A stretch of DNA of 64,000 nt. It comes from Dryomyza anilis (Eukaryota; Arthropoda; Insecta; Diptera; Dryomyzidae). Where the stretch lies: NCBI GenBank assembly GCA_951804985.1, contig OX638133.1, forward strand, positions 28,178,963 through 28,242,962. The letters are read 5' to 3'. Of this stretch, positions 56,634 through 64,000 are shown piece after piece (the stretch's first letter is position 1; each line of letters starts with the position of its first letter). The position numbers and the translations under genes were made by a program. Below the pieces are notes generated by a model. It was not told the DNA's origin and ran no database searches. It worked only from the letters and a program-made list of their open reading frames with translations.

Positions 56634-58530
56634 TTTGGTCTAAAAGTCGAAAGAATCATTAAGTAGGTTTCCAGAAATCACATCTTTAACTGCAAATGAC
56701 TGTGAACACAAAATAGAGCGCCGTAAAGGGATTATTTAAATTTAATCTAATTTTAAATACATTTTGAATACGTTTTTTTTTTTAAATACCAATATTAAAA
56801 TAGTACAAAATTCAATTAAAAACTTTATTATTAAAAAGTTCTTTTAATTGCATTTAAATAAAAACTGTATCTCAAATACTTTCGTTGCTTCATTATTTCC
56901 AGCACACTTAACACTCCTACCATCTATGTGTACTTCAAGTGCATGCGTATGAGTGTCGGTTATAGTTCAAATGTGTGTGTGAGTGTGAATGTGTAGATAT
57001 GTGTAGATGTGTTTGTGTGTGTGCAGCGAACAGTAGCTAATTATAATGTGCACGGCTTTAACTGAAAGCACTTCCTTCTGCATCAATGCTTGATGCATAT
57101 CCTGCAGGCAACGACGCCGTATCCTTGCATTTCCGTTCTTGCGTTTGCGACGTTCATGTTGTTCTTCTCGGCTGCCATAAATGCTGCTGGTGTTAATGTT
57201 GCAAAGGCAGCAGGACACGGTATCCTTTCACTCAAACACTCACACGTGCATTGTGTTATGCGTTGCAATTGTTGCTACCTATTTTTATTTCTCTTCATTA
57301 TTTTGTTTTTTTCTTTTTATACTGCTGTTCCGTTTCTACTTCGACCTACACTTCTTGTGCCACTTCATGAAGCTCGCATAATGATGCCGCCAGCCAAATA
57401 GTCCGTCCGTTTGTACTTCCGTCTGTCAGTCAGTCAGTCACTCTGTCTGTCAGCCAGCCAGCATCGCATCGTTCGCATCGCCTTGCTTCACATGTTGCCA
57501 CATATCCCGAACGCAGTCAGCCACAGCATGAAATACAGGTCACTGGGCTGCAAGCGCTGCTGTTAAACAGTACAATTAATAAAGCATTTAATTAAAATAT
57601 TTGCAATTAGCTTTGTAAATCTCATGTAGTAAAAATACTAAAGCAAATTAATAATGAAATTATTTAAATCTTCAAAAAATTATTTTAAATAAATTTTTCT
57701 TTAAAGAAAACAAATTTAATTTTTGTTTGCATTAAATATTTTTGGAAGTCATTTTAAACTGGCAGTATTCATTTATCAAATGCATCAATTATTTCGATAG
57801 TCATCATAATCATCATTTTTGATTTTACGCATTGTGCATTTTAAAATGTGTCTAATTGGTTTATTTTATACTTTATTAAAAATGAGCTTTTATTAAATAC
57901 TAAAACGAATTAAAATCCAAATTTGTTTGTACAAAGTATTTTTTTGAACCGTATTACAAATAAATATCAATTTAAAATATATTAAATTTCCAATTAGAGT
58001 TAATTTACACCATGTGTAAATAAAATAAACAATGTTTTTAATGGTTTTATTTTATATTTTTTATGTTTTTCATAATACATTTTTTTTAACTTTATACTAC
58101 AGTTAATAATTGGCAGTTGTTTTCGACAAATTTGTAGGTATTATATTGAAATTCAATTTCATTTAGTTTTATAACAATGCTATATGTTTGGCCGTTTAAA
58201 TAATCAAAAAAATCATAAAAACCAAAATAAAATTCACAACTAACCGAGCGATTTAAAGCCCAAAACTTTGCGGCTAAGTGCGATTTTATTTGTGCAGCAT
58301 GGTAATTAATATTTATGCAATGTAATCATTTAAGCTGCATTTAATTATGAGCCGTTGAGTGCTCAAATAGTTTAATGCGTAAAAATACGCAAACTAATTA
58401 GACGCACAAACATTTGGAAAATAATGATAAATGTTTTTTGGAAATAAAGGGTTTTAAATAACGATATGCAAAGAAATTTTATAATATTTAAATTATTACA
58501 AATAAGAAATTTAAAAATAGTTTTTTATAA
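56634..58530. other. Mixed to AT-rich DNA, no gene supported
   Basis: A GC-richer island covers about 56880-57560, with GTGTGTGTG words and a CAGTCAGTCAGTCA run near 57427. A 103-codon plus-strand frame (57090-57401) overlaps minus-strand frames of similar length, and none has a recognisable domain. From 57570 on the DNA is AT-rich. Confidence 0.45.
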
Positions 58531-59605
58531 CGGTTTTACAGTATAACAGTTTTATTGTATAACAGTTTTACAGTATAACAGTTTTACAGTATAACAGTTT
58601 TACTTTAAAACAGTTTTACAGTATAACAGTTTTACTGTATAACAGTTTTACTGTATAACAGTTTTACTGTATAACAGTTTTACTGTATAACAGTTTTACT
58701 GTATAACAGTTTTACTGTATAACAGTTTTGCTGTATAACAGTTTTACTGTATAACAGTTTTACTGTATAACAGTTTTACTCTTATACAATTTTACTGTAT
58801 AACAGTTCTACCGCATAATAGTTTTACTGAATAACAATAAACTGTACAACAGTTTTATTCTTATACAATTTTATTGTATAACAGTTTTACTGTATTACAT
58901 TTTACTGTAAAACATATTTACTGTAAAACAGATTTGCTGTATAAAAGTTTTATTGTATAACAGTTTTACTGTATAGCAGTTTTACTGTATAACAGTTTTA
59001 CTGTATAACAGTTTTACTTTATAACAGTTTTACTGTATAACAGTTTTACTGTATAACAGTTTTACTGTATAACAGTTTTACTGTATAACAGTTTTACTGT
59101 TTAATAGTTTTACTGTATAACAGTATTACTGTATCAATGTTTAACTGTATATCAGTTTTACACAATAACTGTTTTCAAAGTATAACAGTTTTACTGTATA
59201 AAAGTTTTATTGTATAACAGTTTTACTGTATAACAGTTTTACTGTATACAAGTTTTACTGTATAACAGTTTTACTGTATAACAGTTTTACTGTATAACAG
59301 TTTTACTGTATAACAGTTTTATTGTATAACAGTTTTACTGTATAACAGTTTTACTGTATAACAGTTTTACTGTATAACAGTTTTACTGTATAACAGTTTT
59401 ACTGTATAACAGTTTTACTCTATAACAGTTTTACTGTAAAACAGATTTACTATATAACAGTTTTATTGTATATAAGTTTTACTCTATAAGAGTTTTATTT
59501 TATAACGGTTCTACTTTATAACTGTTCTACTTTATAACAGTTTTACTGTATAACAATAAACTGTATAACAGTTTTACTGTATATCAGTTTTATATATTGA
59601 AAGTA
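58531..59605. repeat. 16-bp satellite (ATAACAGTTTTACTGT)n, about 66 copies
   Basis: Each unit contains the dyad CAGT-TTT-ACTG. Units are uniform in the centre (58.62-58.77, 58.97-59.10 and 59.22-59.41 kb) and degenerate between these blocks (AATAAACTGTATAACAG, CTTATACAATTTTATTGT). The unit length is not a multiple of three and no long frame occurs. Confidence 0.95.
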
Positions 59606-60585
59606 CATTTTACATTTAAATTAAATTTATGCATTGAAATTCTTAATACTTAATGCATAAAACAGAAAATCAAAATGTAAAATAACCACATAATTTACCA
59701 GTTCTAAAACTGTTTATGTTAACCCTTTAAAAAAAAAAAGTATTTGCACAAATCCCCACTCATTATGCACATCCTTGTCCTCAATGGGATCAGTTGTTAT
59801 TCATGCCTGTCAAGATATGCGCACAGCGAATGAATCGAATCAATCGAATGAGTCGAATGAGTGGAATGAATGAATGCACGAGCGTACGTCTGACAAAAGA
59901 AATCAGCACAGAACATGTCAATAAATTTGCAAACAACGCAAACGTAAAATCAAATCAACATTAAAACACCTTAAAAAAATTCAAAAGACCTTAAACCCAA
60001 TAAAAACATTTTAATGCTACAACAAATTTGAATTTGTGATTTTTAAACACATACATCCCAAAAAAAAAAAAAATGCGACATGTAAAATTATTAGCAACCT
60101 TTTTCGGACATTCGTTCGTGCAACCAACAAAAAAAAAACAGCAATAAATTTGAATATCCTTTCGCATGGCAACACAAATCGAAAGGACACACTTTTCGAC
60201 TTAATGTGCATGTTGTGCGAGACATTAAGAACATTAAGTCCCCTGAGAAGCAGTAACATTCATTCATACCATACATACATAGATCCGAAATCCTTGAGGA
60301 ATGTTGGGAGCTTTGTGTGTTTTTGTGCAGCCACAATGTTCACCACAGCTGCCGCAGGAAGTTAAACCCTTTTTTTTGGTTTTGGGTCAATTTGCACATA
60401 GAGAAATCTTCACTGATATATTTAAATATTTGGAGCTTATTTTTAGTTTTAAATCATTACTTTCAATTAAATATACCTTTTGTTTAAATCGGAATATATC
60501 AAATTATAAAAAGAAAAATTCACAGTTTAATAAATTTTCGATTGAAATAATTAGTTTTTTAATTTTTGCTACACAGAGAATAAAA
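59606..60585. other. Single-copy DNA, no gene
   Basis: An AATCGAATGAGTCGAATGAG run lies at about 59835-59870. Frames of up to 109 codons on both strands across 60017-60603 overlap and have no domain. Confidence 0.45.
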
Positions 60586-61075
60586 GTGTACTTTAAATTT
60601 TAAAGTTCACGCTTTCAATTTAAAGATTTGTCGAATTTAAAGTGCAACACTTCATGCCAGTAGAACATAGTTCATAAGCACAATTTGATAAACTCTACGT
60701 ATAAAAGAGATGTAGAAATGGTTAACAAATACAGCAAAGATCAATAATCAGAAAGAGAGAGGTAACGCAGGCAATGAATGGCCTTACGATCTGACGCTCA
60801 GTGAGAGAATTTTTTGTACTCTTACAAAAAATTAAAAGTGACACTTTAGATGTAAAAGTCCAACTTTAAAAACTAAAGTGTCATATTAAAATATAAAATT
60901 TATTTAAAATTTAAAGTAAACACTTTGAAATTTAATATTTTCAAATACGGCTGACTTTCAAACATGCTCACTTTAAATTATAAAGTGTTTTGCATTTAAC
61001 ACTTTATAATTTTTTAAATTTGACTACATATTTAAATTTGACTATATATTTAAATTTGACTACAAACTCAGTTTT
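60586..61075. repeat. Degraded palindromic region of ACTTTAAA/TTTAAAGT words
   Basis: It opens CACAGAGAATAAAAGTGTAC and is dense in self-complementary words (GTACTTTAAATTTTAAAGTTC, AAAGTGTCATATTAAAATAT, CACTTTAAATTATAAAGTG). It closes with three ATTTAAATTTGACTA(C/T) units at 61015-61070. It is perhaps a decayed CACAG-ended element, as no matching right end is seen. Confidence 0.4.
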
Positions 61076-61080
61076 TTTAT

Positions 61081-62135
61081 ATTACATTTAAGAAAATTTT
61101 AATCGAAATTGTATGGCGTTTTCAGACACTTTTTATAATAAAAAAAAATACAATACTTTTCCAAACAAGTTATTCAAAAACTTTAAACCTAATTTATATT
61201 TTAATTGTCAATACTAATTTTAATATAAAAATTGTTCTAATATACCCATTTGTTTTTAAGTTTATTGAATCTAAACATGAATGTTTTTTTTTATTTTAGC
61301 CTATTTTTTACCATTTTTTCAGAATTTAGGGTTTAATGAGAAACCACTTAATAATTTAAGGTTATCCAGAACATGCCCAAAATAACAATAAATATTACTA
61401 ACTTTTTCCATCTTAATTACTAATAATATGCACTGGGATATATCGAACATCACATTCCATAACAAGTTAACCCTTAAATGCCCACTGGTTCCGCCAGGCA
61501 CCAACGGATGAAAATCCAAACATTGTTCAACGAATTTTATTTAATCAACCCACTTCGACTTTTAAAATGTTTATTGATCTAAGCGCCACCGTTTGCGCCA
61601 ATTCCCGTTTGAAACAAACTTCATTTGCCGGCTGTATGTCCAATAAGGGCAACCAACCAACCTCAAGAAAATTAACTTTTGTAAAATTGCATACTTTCAG
61701 AAAAATATTATTGTGGTGAATTTGTCGAAATCGAAGCTGAAAAAAATATTGTTGTGAACACTGTAGTATCTAGAAGCTATTTTAAGTGTTTGAAATAAAT
61801 ATAATTTTTTATTTTAGTGGATTTTTTCAAATTTCTGGTTGGTTCTTTGCGGAACCATCAGGCACCGGGAGTTAAAAATTAAGCGTATGTGAAATTCTAT
61901 AGAAACGTTATTTAATGTTTTTTTTTTAAACTACAGAATTCCTGATTTTCGAACATAATAAGTGCTTGGAAATTGGTGTGAATATGACATCAACAATAGC
62001 CGGAGTGAATCCATAATAAAAGAACACGAATATTCATACTATAATGATTTTTTTTAATTTTCCACGATTTTTCATAATAAAATTTCTTGACTTTTTAAAT
62101 ACATATTGAACTTTTTTAATTTTGAAGTCCGGGTG
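61081..62135. other. AT-rich DNA, nothing recognised
   Basis: No repeats or structured elements were found. The 66-codon minus frame at 61319-61519 is unrecognised. Confidence 0.45.
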
Positions 62136-62139
62136 CCCA

Positions 62140-62480
62140 GTCCCATATAGGAAATGCCAAGCCTGACGACGCGCTGAAGACTCAACCAGCACTGGCAGAC
62201 CAATGCTTGGTTAATAAACCGTCGCCCAAGACTCAGCCAGAACTGGGAGTCCAAGCACTGGTAAAGTAGTTCTTGCCGAAGACTCTGCCATAATTGACAA
62301 ATAAAGGCTTGGTAAAGTAGTTCTCGCCCTAGATTCAGCCAGAATTGACAAACCAATGCTTGGTAAAATCACCTATGCCCAAGACTCAGCCAGAAGTGAC
62401 AGACATATACAGATCCGGTTAAGTAGTTCTCGCCCAAGACTCAGCCAGAACTAACAGACATATGCTTGGGTACCCATCTA
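62140..62480. repeat. Tandem repeat, about 57-bp unit, five to six copies
   Basis: Landmarks AAGACTCAGCCAGAA(C/G)T and AATGCTTGGTAAAGTAGTTC alternate through the block. The minus-strand frame at 62072-62356 repeats a Phe-Trp-Leu-Ser-Leu-Gly-Arg motif every 18-19 residues, reflecting the unit. There is no signal peptide or known repeat-protein family, so I treat it as a non-coding minisatellite. Confidence 0.75.
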
Positions 62481-62712
62481 GAAAACACCAGGCTTGACAA
62501 CGGGCGTAAGGCATATCCAACCTTGGCCGTCCAAGGAATGGCTTAGAACTTTAATTGTCTCAGCCATGATTGGATTACCAAGTCTTGGATAACTGATATT
62601 TTTCCAAAAGTCACCCAAGACTTATTGAATATGTCTTCGTGAATGGAGATTTAGCCAGGGTCAAGCGGCCAAATCATACTTCAATTAAAAAATAAATAAA
62701 TAAAAAAAAATA

Positions 62713-62790
62713 AAAATCCTGATGGGACTCGAACCCGAATTTCCTGCCTACAAGTCCGCAGCTCTTCCCGTTACGCTATCAAGCTCACTT
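62713..62790 (-). ncRNA. tRNA-like sequence (pseudogene or SINE head)
   Basis: Read on minus it has an A-box-like GATAGCGTAACGGGAAGAGC and a B-box-like CGGGTTCGAGTCCCATC, separated as in a tRNA. The anticodon arm (GCGGACTTGTAGGCAGG) does not pair well and the acceptor stem is not convincing, so a working tRNA is unlikely. Confidence 0.5.
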
Positions 62791-62914
62791 GATTCAGAGC
62801 ATTTTTTCAAAATATTGAACTTTATAATTTGAAAATGTCTGTCACATTAGAAAAAATTTACAAAATTGAAAAAAAAAACATAAATTTTGTTTTTGAAGCA
62901 AAAATCTCAGACAA

Positions 62915-62998
62915 TATAAGTTGCGTAGCCTAACTGGGAGAGCCGTTGACGTTAACTTCCGAGTCAAGAGTTCGATTCCAGTTTGTGACAACTGAATT
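62915..62998 (+). ncRNA. tRNA-like sequence (pseudogene or SINE head)
   Basis: GTAGCCTAACTGGGAGAGC resembles an A box with D arm, and AAGAGTTCGATTCCAG a B box with T arm. GTTG and CAAC can pair as the outer acceptor stem, but the inner pairs fail. It lies 125 bp from the opposite-strand tRNA-like sequence, in divergent orientation. Confidence 0.5.
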
Positions 62999-63004
62999 TT
63001 TTCT

Positions 63005-63390
63005 ATAATGGCAGAGAGTATATATTTGATATAGAGTTTCCATACAGGTGGTTTCGCTGCCACTTTTGTCAAAAAAATATAAACATTGGTTATGTGGAAA
63101 TTGAAACGAAAATGTTGTCAACAGACACATTTTCAAATCAATATTCTGATGTTTTCTGCCACATTTTTGGACAGAAAAATATTTGAAATTTATAAGGAGT
63201 TGGATTGAAATATATCTTGGTAAGTTTGGTTGCAAATTATCCGCGGACAGATCCAGTTTTGTGCACTGTTTTCCTCTGTTAACTTCAATCTGTAAAATTC
63301 CAATTCCACATAACCAATGTTTTCGGCAGCGACGCCAGCAAACTTGGAAGGAAACTCTATATCAAATGTATACTCTCTGACAATGGTTAA
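63005..63390. repeat. Foldback repeat, about 95-bp arms
   Basis: GGCAGAGAGTATATATTTGA, TATAGAGTTTCC and AACATTGGTTATGTGGAA (63.02-63.10 kb) are mirrored by TTCCACATAACCAATGTTTT, GGAAACTCTATATCAAATGT and ATACTCTCTGAC (63.30-63.39 kb). The loop is about 190 bp. It directly follows the tRNA-like sequence at 62915. Confidence 0.75.
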
Positions 63391-63654
63391 ATTACTTAAA
63401 ATTAGAGAAATTGGAAATTGTATAAAATAAATGAGAAATAAAATAAAGAAAATGGAAGAAAAAGAAAAGAGAGGAAAATAAATATTGTTTTTTTCCTGAT
63501 TACAGTACCCAGACATAATTATAAAATTTAAAACTATAAAATAATAAAATAAATAAAATAATAAAATAAACCTCATTCTTATCTAAAATTTGATATGAAA
63601 TATAAAAAAAAAAACAATTTTAATATTTTTAATTAAAATATTATTTAAAATATA

Positions 63655-64000
63655 CACAGAAAAAAAATGTACATCATATTGATGAATTCCGTTCTTCAAA
63701 CCAGGATTCAATGTATTGAAGAGCCATTCATAATATTAATGACTAACGCCATCACTGTTATGAATGCTATCATAAATATGAAGAACGCTTGGTAACTGTC
63801 GAAAAAGTGTTCTTCAATATGATGAACTGTATGTGTAGAACACGTTTCATCATATTAATGAACCAAAATATAAAATACTACATATATCTTCTTCATATTG
63901 AAGAATGCTGTTCATTAAACCAAATTTCTATCAATTTCTATTTTTTTGTTCATGTTTTGCCGTAATTCTCAATTCTCAAGTAGTTCTTGTGTGTTATTTC
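63655..64000. mobile_element. S-family element, copy 3, cut by the window end
   Basis: It starts CACAGAAAAAAAATGTACAT, the inverse of the right end of the copy at 17123-18040. It continues through TGATGAATTCCGTTCTTCAA and TTCATTAAACCAAATTTCTA in the same order as that copy read backwards. The other end lies outside the window. Confidence 0.8.

Noticed and set aside
57090..57401. 103-codon frame with a hydrophobic N-terminal stretch resembling a signal peptide
   Set aside because: Antisense frames of comparable length cover the same DNA, and the hydrophobicity follows from GCTG/TTGTT words.
62072..62356. 94-codon minus-strand frame with a repeated Trp-Leu-Ser-Leu motif
   Set aside because: The motif period equals the 57-bp minisatellite unit. 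No known repeat protein matches, and no upstream promoter or signal is evident.

Overview
This window looks like non-coding DNA from a large, AT-rich insect genome. A higher dipteran is most likely: there are CAA/CAG/GTT trinucleotide runs, a degenerate Tc1/mariner DD37E element, a Gypsy-type solo LTR, a tRNA-derived SINE, Helitrons and many short inverted-repeat elements. I found no intact protein-coding gene. Nearly all long open frames lie inside tandem repeats whose unit length is a multiple of three, and they are artefacts. The only recognisable coding sequence is a broken mariner transposase (10.37-11.35 kb) and a fragment that resembles a Tc1-like DNA-binding domain (23.4-23.6 kb). The window could be intergenic DNA or part of a giant intron; the sequence alone does not say which.

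Tandem repeats dominate. Six loci carry 9-bp satellites: 3.77-5.04, 12.16-13.38, 30.63-31.61, 32.11-32.65, 36.34-38.57 and 40.05-40.89 kb. Their units differ, but on one strand all fit TWCYTWYRN. Other arrays have units of about 19 bp (3.29-3.69 kb), 190 bp (7.76-8.34), 22 bp (14.5-14.8), 20 bp (19.5-20.26), 41 bp (53.27-55.68), 16 bp (58.53-59.60) and 57 bp (62.14-62.48). An A-rich, T-poor tract spans 26.03-29.16 kb.

Mobile DNA forms the second layer and is often nested in the arrays. A Helitron (12,202-13,024) interrupts a 9-bp satellite exactly in register. SINE copies interrupt a 20-bp array and a 41-bp-repeat remnant. A TIR element sits in the A-rich tract, and another inverted-repeat element splits an LTR-derived array. 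Short element families, labelled here P, Q, R, S, T and V, recur within the window. P has been amplified in tandem (44.7-45.8 kb), and one S copy is flanked by 55-bp direct repeats flush with its ends. A 533-bp solo LTR (15.1-15.6 kb) has two inverted relatives, one degenerate relative, and a 2.4-kb tandem array apparently grown from its U3 region (47.1-49.4 kb).

Between these lie GC-richer islands with no detectable repeats, near 5.5, 13.5-14.3, 18.4-19.3, 31.7, 33.6-34.1, 38.6-39.9, 41.2-41.6, 46.4, 52.3-52.9, 56.9-57.6 and 59.8-60.4 kb. They hold only short unrecognised open frames and are probably the ancestral single-copy background. All family names are local labels; none was checked against a database.
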